From Gordonia crocea (GTDB lineage: Bacteria > Actinomycetota > Actinomycetes > Mycobacteriales > Mycobacteriaceae), in NCBI RefSeq assembly GCF_009932435.1, contig NZ_BJOU01000001.1, positions 248,001 to 312,000 of the forward strand: a stretch of 64,000 nucleotides of DNA, read 5' to 3'. Positions 22,816 to 30,219 of the stretch are shown here, one piece after another; position 1 is the first letter of the stretch, and the number at the start of each line of letters is the position of its first letter. The position numbers and the translations under genes are program-made. A model generated the notes under the pieces. It saw nothing but the letters and a program-made list of their open reading frames with translations, ran no database searches and was not told the origin of the DNA.

Positions 22816-23388
22816 GTGGCGCGCAACGATGAACGGCGGGCAGAACTGGCCGACGCCGGGCTGACGATTCTCGCAACCGAGGGCAGTAGGGGGTTGACTC
22901 ACCGCGCGGTGGATCGGATGGCCGGCGTTCCCCTCGGCACCACGTCGAACTACTTCCGCGACCGCGCTGCGCTGGTCGGTGGATTGGTGGAACGCATCGG
23001 CCAGCGGATCGCCCCGACCGAGGAATTCTTGGCGTCTCGCGCCAACAAGCCCCCGACGCGCGAGCTCTTCACCGAGTATCTGCAGAACATCGTCGACCGT
23101 CTCCTCGCTGAGCCCCATGTCACCCTGGCCCTGTTCGAACTGAGGCTGGAGAGCACCCGCCGGCCAGAGGTTGCCGAGGCGATCAGCAGGTGGCAGCGAG
23201 AGGGGTTTGAAGCCGACGTGGGGTTCAACATCGCTGCCGGATTCCCGGGGCGCGCGACGGAGATCGCGCTGTTCCACCACGCGATAGACGGTTTGGTCCT
23301 CGACCAGCTCACCTCACCACTGCTTGGTGAGACACCCACGACCGTTTTCGTCGAGCGCCTGGTGGAAGCCCTGCTACCCCGGGAGTGA
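22816..23388 (+). CDS. TetR/AcrR family transcriptional regulator
   Basis: 190 residues. The N-terminal helix-turn-helix (about 8-52) contains the TetR-type TLTHRAVDRMAGVPLGTTSNYFRDRAALV pattern, and an all-helical ligand domain follows. It is divergent from the dihydrofolate-reductase-like gene, the typical arrangement for repression of that neighbour and of itself. The GTG start at 22816 gives MARNDERRAEL. The inducer is unknown. Confidence 0.88.
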   Translation: MARNDERRAELADAGLTILATEGSRGLTHRAVDRMAGVPLGTTSNYFRDRAALVGGLVERIGQRIAPTEEFLASRANKPPTRELFTEYLQNIVDRLLAEPHVTLALFELRLESTRRPEVAEAISRWQREGFEADVGFNIAAGFPGRATEIALFHHAIDGLVLDQLTSPLLGETPTTVFVERLVEALLPRE

Positions 23389-23407
23389 GCGGCAAGCCCG
23401 ATCCGTT

Positions 23408-23437
23408 TTGTATCGGTAGCTGCAGATACGGTAAGGT
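23408..23437 (+). promoter_or_regulatory. Promoter of tRNA-Ile/tRNA-Ala
   Basis: TTGTAT (-35, 23408-23413), an 18-base spacer, and TAAGGT (-10, 23432-23437) place a start about 9 bases before tRNA-Ile. Confidence 0.6.
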
Positions 23438-23452
23438 CTGATCTCGGTTCAC

Positions 23453-23529
23453 GGGCCTATAGCTCAGGCGGTTAGAGCGCTTCGCTGATAACGAAGAGGT
23501 CGGAGGTTCAAGTCCTCCTAGGCCCACCA
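23453..23529 (+). tRNA. tRNA-Ile (anticodon GAT)
   Basis: 77-base cloverleaf with acceptor GGGCCTA/TAGGCCC and encoded CCA. The anticodon stem is CTTCG/CGAAG with loop CTGATAA. The T arm is GGAGG-TTCAAGT-CCTCC. Confidence 0.97.
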
Positions 23530-23573
23530 AACCCACACTTGCCGGACGCGAGGCGACCTCGTGAATGGCAAAC

Positions 23574-23649
23574 GGGGCCTTAGCTCAGTTGGTAGAGCGC
23601 CGCCTTTGCAAGGCGGATGTCAGGAGTTCGAATCTCCTAGGCTCCACCA
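23574..23649 (+). tRNA. tRNA-Ala (anticodon TGC)
   Basis: 76 bases with encoded CCA. The anticodon stem is CCGCC/GGCGG with loop TTTGCAA, and the acceptor is GGGGCCT/AGGCTCC. It lies 44 bases after tRNA-Ile and is probably co-transcribed with it. Confidence 0.97.
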
Positions 23650-23732
23650 GAAATTCTTCACTCCTCCGGGTACAGCCACCGGCCGGCCAGCGGGGAGAGC
23701 ACCAGAAACTCATGCGTCGCGGGCTCGGTGCG

Positions 23733-24506
23733 TCAGGACAGCTGCGAGCGGCCCTGCTCGATCACCGATTCCGCACTGGCGCCGACTCGGTCCACCCCAC
23801 CGGTGCTCATCCACGCCTGGGCGGTGTCGGCCTCGGTCTGCAATTGCGGCGTTAGATGATCGTCGCGGATCCGTTGGTAGGAGCCGAGTAGGGCGGTCAC
23901 CGCCGCCCGGTTGTTCGCGGCGATGTCGGAGGCGATCCGTGTGGCCAGCGGCAGCAAGTCGTCATGAGCGACCACTTCGGTGACCAGGCCGTGCGCCAAA
24001 GCGGACTCGGCGTCGACGAACATTCCACTCAAGGACATCCGCTTGGCAAACCCGAACCCGACCATCTCGGGAAGCCGTGCGCTCAGACCCCACAGCGGCA
24101 TGACGCCGACCCGAGCGTGGGTATCGGCGAAGACCGCCCGCTCGGACGCCACCAGAATGTCGCAGGCCAGGGCGAGTTCGAGCCCACCGGTCACGGCGGG
24201 CCCGTTGATCGCTCCGATGATCGGCTTGTCGATGGGAGCCCACGGATGGCCGGTCGGCGTGTTCTCGAACGCTAACCCCGCCCAATCACCGCCGTCGGCC
24301 ATCGCCTTGAGGTCGATGCCCGCACAGAACGCCGGGTCGGTACCGGTCAGGATGACCGCGGCAACCGTGTCGTCGGCACCCGCGTCGGCGATCGCCTGTT
24401 GGAGTCCGGCAATCAATCCCGCCGTCAAGGCGTTCCGCGACTCAGGTCGATTCAGCGTGATGATCGCAGTCGCGGCATCGCGGGTGACTTCGAGTTCGTT
24501 CGCCAT
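23733..24506 (-). CDS. Enoyl-CoA hydratase/isomerase (crotonase) family protein
   Basis: 257 residues. Crotonase landmarks are LNRPESRNALT, the oxyanion-hole segment DPAFCAGIDLKAM, and the NGPAVTGGLELALACD motif followed by ARVGVMPLWGLSARL. It acts on acyl-CoA thioesters, but hydratase versus isomerase cannot be decided from sequence. The ATG at 24506 (MANELEV) is preferred because GAAGGG lies 8 bases upstream. It stands alone between the tRNA pair and a divergent secreted hydrolase gene. Confidence 0.9.
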   Translation of the reverse strand: MANELEVTRDAATAIITLNRPESRNALTAGLIAGLQQAIADAGADDTVAAVILTGTDPAFCAGIDLKAMADGGDWAGLAFENTPTGHPWAPIDKPIIGAINGPAVTGGLELALACDILVASERAVFADTHARVGVMPLWGLSARLPEMVGFGFAKRMSLSGMFVDAESALAHGLVTEVVAHDDLLPLATRIASDIAANNRAAVTALLGSYQRIRDDHLTPQLQTEADTAQAWMSTGGVDRVGASAESVIEQGRSQLS

Positions 24507-24569
24507 AGTGAACACCCTTCAAGGGACCTAACAGGAAGTTGCCAGGTTCACACCGATATCCTGAATATT

Positions 24570-26360
24570 GTGTACGTCCCTCAGCGTGGGCGCCGACGGG
24601 CGTCGCTGCCGATGGCCTTGGTCGTCGGCGTTGCCGCCATTCTCGGCGTCACGCTCGTGACAGTACCGGCCAATGCCGCTCCGCAGGCAGAGTTCTTGGG
24701 CCGGGTTCCCCACGCCAACTGGTACGGCGCCTATATCCCGGTGGCCGGTGGAGCGCAGATCTACGCCGACGTACTCGTGCCGCGCGAGCGGTCCGGCAAG
24801 GTGCCGGTCGTCTTGGCGGTGGGTCCGTACTTCCAGCACCTGCGCGCGTCACGTCAGCGGCTGGCCGAGCGGGTGCCCGCGCAGCGGTACGACGACCTGG
24901 TCAAGGGCGCGCGTCTGCTGGAGCGCGGCTACGCGGTGGTGTTCGCCGACCTGCGCGGTTTCGCCAACAGCAGCGGGTGCCCCGACAACAGCGGTCCCGC
25001 CGACCGCAGCGACATCCGTCGGATTGTTCGGTGGGCGGCCAGCCAATCCTGGTCGTCGGGGAAAGTGGGCCTGTACGGGAAGTCCTATGACGGCGTGACC
25101 GGCCTGATGGCGGCGGGGGAGCGAATCCCCGGATTGGCCGCGGTGGTCGCCCAAGAACCGGTCTATGACTGGTACCGGTACCTGTACGGCAACGGCGTTC
25201 CCCGCACCACCCGCGTGGGAACACCGCTGTCGCTGGTCTATACCTCGATGAACCCGCCGCCGTCGAACGTCGATGTGTCCAGCCGCCAGTTCCAGGACTA
25301 CCTGACCCGCTCGGCTGCCAACGTCATCAATCCCGGATGCGTACCGGCGGCGCTCGTGGCGACGCAGAGTGCCGGTGTCAACGACCCCTATTGGGTCTCG
25401 CGTCGGGTCCTCGGCAGGCTCCGCGGCTCGACGGTGCCGCTGTTCCTCTCGCAGGGATTCATCGATCAGAACACGCCGGCCGACGGTCTGGTTGACCTGT
25501 TGCGCAACGTGTCCGGACCGGTTACCGGGTGGTTGGGGATGTGGGACCACGTCCGTGGCAACGACACCGACCGGAGCGCGATGATGGGCCACGCGACCGA
25601 CCGCTCGTCGACCGGGCGAACCGACTATCTGGACCAGGTCGCCGCGTTTTACGGTCACTACCTCAAGGGCGAAGGCCCGCGTCCCACCGGGTTTTACGTT
25701 CAGGACAACACCGGATCGTGGCGCGTCCAGAACCAGTGGCCGCTGCGGTCGTCGGTTCGCCGAGTCGCCCTGACCACAGGTGCGTACCGGTTCAACGGAC
25801 AGCAGGTCGCCACCAAGGTGCCGTTCCGCAATCGTTGGGCCTCGACACAGATCGACGGCGCTGCCGCATCCTTTGGCGTCCTGCAGCGCACGTTCGACGA
25901 CGCGGCGAACGGCGTGTGGACGTTGCTCCCCCCCGAGGCCGCGGCGATCAGGATCAGCGGCGCACCGCGTATCACCCTGCGGACACGGTTGGCCGGCGGC
26001 CACAATCCGGGAACCACGCCGGTGGCGGTGGACCTGTATGACGTCGCGCCGTCGGGCCAGGCCATCTTGATCTCCCAGAACGTCTCAATGCTGGGGCCGA
26101 AGACGACCTCATTCCGGCTTTTCGCGACCGACTGGGTCGTTGCACCCGGGCACCGGCTGGCGATCCGGGTCACCGACTCCAACCGTGGCCGATGGGACTA
26201 CTACGCGGTACCGCCGAATGCGGTGACGGTAAACGTCGTCGGCGGTGAGGCTCTGCTCCCGTTGGCGCCGGTGGTGTCCGGCACGCGGACGACAGGTACC
26301 TCGAACACCAGTCTCGAGGGTCATTTGCGGTGGTACCGATACCCGGTGCCCCGCCGATAG
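24570..26360 (+). CDS. Secreted CocE/NonD family hydrolase (X-Pro dipeptidyl-peptidase S15-like)
   Basis: About 596 residues. The N-terminus has an Arg-rich n-region, a hydrophobic core (about 15-33) and a likely cleavage near ANA-AP (about 36-37). The alpha/beta-hydrolase core contains the nucleophile Ser172 in GKSYDG. The C-terminal third is the X-Pro peptidase C-terminal jelly-roll domain. The family includes cocaine esterase and S15 peptidases, so it is probably an exported esterase or peptidase. The start is uncertain: the GTG at 24570 has no clear ribosome site, but it begins the basic region of the signal peptide. Confidence 0.85.
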   Translation: MYVPQRGRRRASLPMALVVGVAAILGVTLVTVPANAAPQAEFLGRVPHANWYGAYIPVAGGAQIYADVLVPRERSGKVPVVLAVGPYFQHLRASRQRLAERVPAQRYDDLVKGARLLERGYAVVFADLRGFANSSGCPDNSGPADRSDIRRIVRWAASQSWSSGKVGLYGKSYDGVTGLMAAGERIPGLAAVVAQEPVYDWYRYLYGNGVPRTTRVGTPLSLVYTSMNPPPSNVDVSSRQFQDYLTRSAANVINPGCVPAALVATQSAGVNDPYWVSRRVLGRLRGSTVPLFLSQGFIDQNTPADGLVDLLRNVSGPVTGWLGMWDHVRGNDTDRSAMMGHATDRSSTGRTDYLDQVAAFYGHYLKGEGPRPTGFYVQDNTGSWRVQNQWPLRSSVRRVALTTGAYRFNGQQVATKVPFRNRWASTQIDGAAASFGVLQRTFDDAANGVWTLLPPEAAAIRISGAPRITLRTRLAGGHNPGTTPVAVDLYDVAPSGQAILISQNVSMLGPKTTSFRLFATDWVVAPGHRLAIRVTDSNRGRWDYYAVPPNAVTVNVVGGEALLPLAPVVSGTRTTGTSNTSLEGHLRWYRYPVPRR

Positions 26361-26370
26361 CGCGTCGGAG

Positions 26371-27150
26371 TCAGCGCCCGCCGAGGACGAAGATCAGGTA
26401 GGTCGCCAACCCGAGCCCCAGAGCGGTCAGATAGGCCCACCCGATGATGAGGGCCGCGACCGCGTACGGATCGCCGGTCTCACCGGTCTGGGCGATCTCG
26501 CGACGGGCCTTGCGGCCGAGATAGACCCCGAACGGGGCGGAGATACCGAAGAAGGAACACAGCAACGCCGGAATGGCGTTCTTGTTCAGTTGCGGCTCCG
26601 GCTTGGCGGGCAGCGCATGCGGCTTGGCCGACGCGGTCCCCGACGATGAGCCATGAGGCGTTGCGGGCTTGGCCGGAGCAGTGGGCTTGGCCGGGGTATT
26701 CGCGGCAGCCGAGGCGGGCCGGGGTGTGGGAGCGGGTGCCGGTTGGGGAACCGGGCGTGGGGCGGGCGGCGCCTTCGGCGGCTGATTGGTCGATGCCGGC
26801 GGGGTGGCGGGCGGCCGCGGGTGGCCTGCCGGGGGACGAGGGCCCTGCTGGGCAGGTGTGGCCGACGGCTTGCCGACGGGTGGGATCACCGTCGTCGGCT
26901 GGGAGGCGTTCGGGCGCGGCGGCTGCGATTGGGGCCCAGACGATTGGGGACCAGAGGGTTGGGTGGGCCGGTTCGACGGAACCGGGGGCCGCCGCCGAGC
27001 CGGCGGAGGAGGCGCGGGCGTCCACGATCGGCCGCGAGTGCCCGACCCCGACGGAGGCGGGATCGGTTGACGGGTCATCGGTGACGGCGCGGGACGACGG
27101 TCCAGGGGGCTTCCGCCCGCCGAACCGCCGGTGCGCTCATCTGAACTCAT
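26371..27150 (-). CDS. Pro-rich DUF4190 membrane protein
   Basis: 259 residues. Residues 1-185 are Pro/Ala/Ser/Thr-rich and disordered, with several PPxP runs. The C-terminal DUF4190 domain (about 190-259) has two transmembrane helices, IPALLCSFFGISAPFGVYLG and VAALIIGWAYLTALGLGLATYLIF, around a basic loop (GRKARREI). Function is unknown; the long cytoplasmic tail may recruit partners. It converges with the hydrolase gene, 10 bases apart. Confidence 0.8.
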   Translation of the reverse strand: MSSDERTGGSAGGSPLDRRPAPSPMTRQPIPPPSGSGTRGRSWTPAPPPPARRRPPVPSNRPTQPSGPQSSGPQSQPPRPNASQPTTVIPPVGKPSATPAQQGPRPPAGHPRPPATPPASTNQPPKAPPAPRPVPQPAPAPTPRPASAAANTPAKPTAPAKPATPHGSSSGTASAKPHALPAKPEPQLNKNAIPALLCSFFGISAPFGVYLGRKARREIAQTGETGDPYAVAALIIGWAYLTALGLGLATYLIFVLGGR

Positions 27151-27177
27151 GCGCCAAAACTACCCGTAGTTGGCTTC

Positions 27178-27321
27178 TCAGCGCGTGAAGTCAGTCACGC
27201 GCGGCGGCGCGGGGGCGATCGGGTCGCGCCCGGAGGCGTCGAGTCGGCGCCGCAGGACGGTCACGGCGACCGCCGCGGCAAATGCCGCGGCCAGCGCGAT
27301 GGCTACAGTTCGCAAACCCAT
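27178..27321 (-). CDS. Small single-pass membrane protein, hypothetical
   Basis: 47 residues: one N-terminal hydrophobic helix (VAIALAAAFAAAVAVTVL), an RRR stop-transfer cluster and a Pro-rich tail. The ribosome site before ATG 27321 is weak. The placement, just before ppiA on the opposite strand, resembles Rv0008c in M. tuberculosis, but I could not confirm similarity. Treat as a probable small gene. Confidence 0.4.
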   Translation of the reverse strand: MGLRTVAIALAAAFAAAVAVTVLRRRLDASGRDPIAPAPPRVTDFTR

Positions 27322-27420
27322 GGCTACAGCCTGCCAAACTCCGGAGTCACGACCAAACCGGCGACCCGCCGATTCGGGCCACCCCGCCCCCGAGCGCCGG
27401 GGAAATGATTGGATGGCGGG

Positions 27421-27936
27421 GTGACGAATACAGCAATCATCCACACCAATCGCGGCGACATCACCGTGACGTTGTTCCCGAACCACGCACCGAAGACCGT
27501 GGCCAACTTCACCGGGCTGGCCGACGGATCCAAGGAGTACAGCACTTCGAACGCTCAGGGTGGTGACTCCGGACCGTTCTACGATGGCTCGGTGTTCCAC
27601 CGAGTCATCGACGGCTTCATGATCCAGGGCGGTGACCCGACGGGCACCGGCCGCGGCGGCCCCGGTTACAAGTTCGAGGACGAGTTCCACCCGGAGCTCT
27701 CCTTCGACCGGCCTTACCTGCTCGCCATGGCGAACGCCGGTCCCGGAACCAACGGTTCCCAGTTCTTCATCACCGTCGGCCCGACGCCGCACCTGAACCG
27801 GCGCCACACCATCTTCGGCGAGGTGCTCGACGAGGAGTCCCGCAAGATCGTCGACGCCATTGCGACGACGGCGACCGGCCCCGGTGACCGCCCGGTCGAC
27901 GAGGTGGTCATCGAATCGGTCGAGTTGCAGGACTAG
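27421..27936 (+). CDS. ppiA: Peptidyl-prolyl cis-trans isomerase (cyclophilin)
   Basis: 171-residue cytosolic cyclophilin with FHRVIDGFMIQGGDPTGTG, ANAGPGTNGSQFFIT and LNRRHTIFGEV, including the catalytic Arg and the conserved Gln and His. It closely matches mycobacterial PpiA, and the location fits. The GTG at 27421 is taken as start; an in-frame TTG at 27409 is possible. A rhomboid gene follows after about 38 bases, probably in the same operon. Confidence 0.95.
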   Translation: MTNTAIIHTNRGDITVTLFPNHAPKTVANFTGLADGSKEYSTSNAQGGDSGPFYDGSVFHRVIDGFMIQGGDPTGTGRGGPGYKFEDEFHPELSFDRPYLLAMANAGPGTNGSQFFITVGPTPHLNRRHTIFGEVLDEESRKIVDAIATTATGPGDRPVDEVVIESVELQD

Positions 27937-27974
27937 TCATCAGCACTCCGACTCAACGGCCGGGTTCCGCGGCG

Positions 27975-28667
27975 ATGCGGACCCGGCCGTTGGCCACTTA
28001 CGCGCTGGTCGCTATCAATGTCGCGGTCTACGCGATCTGCGTCGCGCAGGCCCGAACCGGCGACTTCTACGGATTCGTCGATTCCTCAGTCTTCAACTAT
28101 TCGACGCTGACCCCGGGTGATATTGCCGATCACGAGTATTGGCGTCTGCTGACATCGGGTTTCTTGCACCTGTCCCCGATCCACATCGGGGTCAACATGA
28201 TCTCGCTGTACATCCTGGGAACCATGCTCGAGCCCATCCTGGGCACCGGCCGCTTCCTGCTCATCTACCTGATCTCCCTCTTCGGCGGCAGTGCGGCGGT
28301 GGCGATCTTCGCGGGCGACAACACCGCGACCGCGGGCGCCTCCGGTGCGATCTACGGGTTGATGGGCGCGATGCTCGTCATCGTGCTCAAACTCAAGGCG
28401 CCCGCCGGCCAGGTGATCGCGATCATCGCGATCAACCTGCTGCTGTCGATCACCGTTCCGGGCATCTCACTGGTCGGTCACGTCGGCGGCCTCGTGTTCG
28501 GGGCGCTGGCGACCGCGTTGGCCCTGTACATTCCCGACCTCGTCATCGGCCGGCAGACGCCGACCGTTCCGCTGCGCAAGCGGGCGACCGGTACCGCGTG
28601 GGCGGCACTGGTCGTTGCCCTGGTCGTCGCCGTCGCGCTGGGGATCGCCGCTCCCGCCCTCCGTTAG
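27975..28667 (+). CDS. Rhomboid family intramembrane serine protease
   Basis: 230 residues with six or seven hydrophobic helices. The catalytic dyad is Ser123 in GASGAIYG and His169 in GHVGG. The upstream HIGVNM supplies the conserved Asn/His that stabilise the oxyanion. It cleaves transmembrane segments of unknown substrates. It follows ppiA closely and probably shares its transcript. Confidence 0.93.
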   Translation: MRTRPLATYALVAINVAVYAICVAQARTGDFYGFVDSSVFNYSTLTPGDIADHEYWRLLTSGFLHLSPIHIGVNMISLYILGTMLEPILGTGRFLLIYLISLFGGSAAVAIFAGDNTATAGASGAIYGLMGAMLVIVLKLKAPAGQVIAIIAINLLLSITVPGISLVGHVGGLVFGALATALALYIPDLVIGRQTPTVPLRKRATGTAWAALVVALVVAVALGIAAPALR

Positions 28668-28677
28668 CCAGTTCACA

Positions 28678-28705
28678 GGAACCTCCCAGGTGTCGGATAC
28701 GTCAT
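28678..28705 (+). promoter_or_regulatory. Candidate ECF-sigma promoter upstream of a small gene
   Basis: GGAAC (28678-28682) is followed after 17 bases by CGTCAT (28700-28705). This resembles promoters of the SigM/SigE/SigH type (GGAAC...CGTC/GTT). It would give an untranslated leader of about 80 bases before the 56-residue gene. Confidence 0.4.
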
Positions 28706-28791
28706 AGTCGGGTTGAGGGCGCTACGTTCAACGGGATCAGGCGGGCGGTCCCCCTCCGCCACCGCTGATCCTTACGAAAGGAACAACCCCG

Positions 28792-28962
28792 ATGCGCTTT
28801 GCAGACCATCACCGCGGCGGACGCGGTGGCCCTGGTGGACACGGTGGACATGGCGGCCCCCCCGGACGTGGACGCGACGATTGGGGCCGCGGCCCGCGCC
28901 CCCGTCGTCGTCGCCGTTACTGGGACCCGCGCTACCGCCGCTACTACTGGGGCTGGTACTGA
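28792..28962 (+). CDS. 56-residue Gly/Arg/His-rich protein with aromatic C-terminus
   Basis: The ATG at 28792 has AAAGGAA 8 bases upstream, and a terminator follows 23 bases after the stop, so this is a complete one-gene unit. The N-terminal half is Gly/His-rich (HHRGGRGGPGGHGGHGG), the middle carries an RPRRRRR cluster, and the end is RYRRYYWGWY. There is no signal peptide or membrane segment. The composition suggests nucleic-acid or metal binding, but the function is unknown. A second small protein with a similar aromatic end lies 213 bases downstream. Confidence 0.65.
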   Translation: MRFADHHRGGRGGPGGHGGHGGPPGRGRDDWGRGPRPRRRRRYWDPRYRRYYWGWY

Positions 28963-28985
28963 GCCGGTCTGAACCAACAGGCTGA

Positions 28986-29020
28986 GAAGAACCCGATCGC
29001 GACCGCGGTCGGGTTTCTTC
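28986..29020 (+). terminator. Rho-independent terminator after the 56-residue gene
   Basis: A 9-base-pair stem from CCCGATCGC (28992-29000) pairing with GCGGTCGGG (29005-29013, one G-U pair), loop GACC, is followed by TTTCTTC. Confidence 0.75.
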
Positions 29021-29174
29021 ATGTCCCAGATTCCCAGCAAGCTGACAGGAATAGGCCAGTGCGTGCGGAAGGTTGTGGCCTACATTTTGGTGTAGAGAAC
29101 CGGTGCCGGGCTGACCCGGCACCGATGGTGCACGCGAGCACGGCCAGTACCGAAACGAAAGGGAGATGCGCGAT

Positions 29175-29315
29175 ATGTTCTACATACCGCTTCGGCGCAG
29201 CCGTCGGCTGGCCGCATGCACGTGGGGCCCGGAGGACAAGTCCCGAAAAGCAAAGTCCAAGTCGCGCTTCTACAACGAGAAGACTGGCCGTTGGGAATGG
29301 CGGTACTGCTACTGA
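29175..29315 (+). CDS. 46-residue basic protein with aromatic C-terminus
   Basis: The ATG at 29175 (MFYIPLRRSRRL) has AAAGGGAG about 9 bases upstream; the in-frame ATG at 29166 is too close to that site. The protein is Lys/Arg-rich (DKSRKAKSKSRFYNEKTG) and ends GRWEWRYCY, echoing the YYWGWY end of the 56-residue neighbour. Its last 7 bases overlap the 3' end of the opposite-strand PH-domain gene. Function is unknown. Confidence 0.55.
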   Translation: MFYIPLRRSRRLAACTWGPEDKSRKAKSKSRFYNEKTGRWEWRYCY

Positions 29316-29782
29316 CCCGTTTCGACGGGGAAGCCGGCCTGCGCGAGCACATCGGCGACGGCGTGGGGATCAGCGCCCAGGTCCCAGCGTCCAAACACCA
29401 CCAACCGTGAATTGTCCGGCGGCAGTCCCCGCCGCCCGGACTCGGTACCGCGTGACTCTTCGGTGGCCAGATCCAATTCCAACTGGGCCGTTCGGCGACC
29501 GATGTGGCGCATCGACAGCACCCGGATTCGGTGCACGTCCTCGGGCGGATACGACTGTTGGCCGGTGAGGGTCCGCACGGTCAACAGATTGTCGTGCACC
29601 GCCAAGCGGGGGCGCAGCCGAAGGGCCGACACGCCGAAGAAGACCAGGCCGGCCGCGGCGATCACGATCAGCACCAGCCCGACCGGGTCGAGGTGCACCG
29701 CCCAGGCACCGACGACGAGGGCCACCGCACCCGCCAACAGCGCATAGCCGAATCCGGCCGGGGTTGACCAAGATGCCTGCAT
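29309..29782 (-). CDS. PH-domain membrane protein
   Basis: 157 residues. Two N-terminal transmembrane helices (about 8-30 and 33-55) are followed by a small bacterial PH-like domain (about 60-157). It is the positional counterpart of Rv0010c between ppiA and crgA. Function is unknown. The ATG at 29782 follows AGGAG by 6 bases. Its upstream region is a dense cluster of DnaA-box sequences. Confidence 0.8.
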   Translation of the reverse strand: MQASWSTPAGFGYALLAGAVALVVGAWAVHLDPVGLVLIVIAAAGLVFFGVSALRLRPRLAVHDNLLTVRTLTGQQSYPPEDVHRIRVLSMRHIGRRTAQLELDLATEESRGTESGRRGLPPDNSRLVVFGRWDLGADPHAVADVLAQAGFPVETGQ

Positions 29783-29800
29783 CGACGCTCCTACGAATAC

Positions 29801-29868
29801 TTGTCCACAGGGGTTACCCACAGTGTGGATGAATTACACACATGTAATTTCCACAGTGTGGATAACCC
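29801..29868. promoter_or_regulatory. DnaA-box cluster arranged as a large palindrome
   Basis: A perfect DnaA box TTGTCCACA lies at 29801-29809. A 58-base imperfect palindrome (29811-29868) follows. Each arm holds two back-to-back box-like 9-mers separated by one G: TTACCCACA/TGTGGATGA (29814-29832) and ATTTCCACA/TGTGGATAA (29847-29865). The last is the perfect minus-strand TTATCCACA. The centre is AATTACA-CACA-TGTAATT (29832-29849). It lies between the crgA 3' end and the PH-domain gene start. DnaA binding is inferred. Confidence 0.7.
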
Positions 29869-29890
29869 GCGAGGGGGTGGTGGTGCGCCG

Positions 29891-30181
29891 CTAGCGCCAG
29901 CGCATGGTCATCAACAGACCGGCCACCATCAGGGCAAAGCCGATGAGGAAGTTCCAGGCGCCGAGGTCGGCCATCCACTTCAGGAACTGGCCGTCATTGC
30001 TGTACAGACCGGTCTGGGCGGCGAGGTAGTACACGATCAGCCAGACGAGGCCGAGCAGCATCAACCCGAACATCACGCTCTGGTAGATCAAACCCGACGG
30101 CCCGGCCTTGACCTTGACCGGAGTCCGGCTCGCGCTGGAGATCGTGTAGTCGGTCTTCTTACGGACTTTTGACTTGGGCAT
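29891..30181 (-). CDS. crgA: Cell division protein CrgA
   Basis: 96 residues with the family pattern: a basic N-terminus ([13 protein letters not shown]), two transmembrane helices (about 33-53 and 75-93) and a short extracytoplasmic loop. In mycobacteria CrgA stabilises the divisome by contacting FtsZ, FtsQ, FtsI and PBPs. It is divergent from trpG with only 38 bases between the start codons. Confidence 0.95.
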   Translation of the reverse strand: MPKSKVRKKTDYTISSASRTPVKVKAGPSGLIYQSVMFGLMLLGLVWLIVYYLAAQTGLYSNDGQFLKWMADLGAWNFLIGFALMVAGLLMTMRWR

Positions 30182-30207
30182 ACGTCAACTATCCCACGAC
30201 CGGGCGG

Positions 30208-30213
30208 TAGCCT
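30208..30213 (+). promoter_or_regulatory. -10 element giving a probable leaderless trpG transcript
   Basis: TAGCCT (TANNNT type) ends 6 bases before the GTG at 30220, so the transcript would start at or next to the start codon. Leaderless mRNAs are common in actinobacteria. No ribosome site is seen before the GTG. Confidence 0.45.
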
Positions 30214-30219
30214 GTCCAC

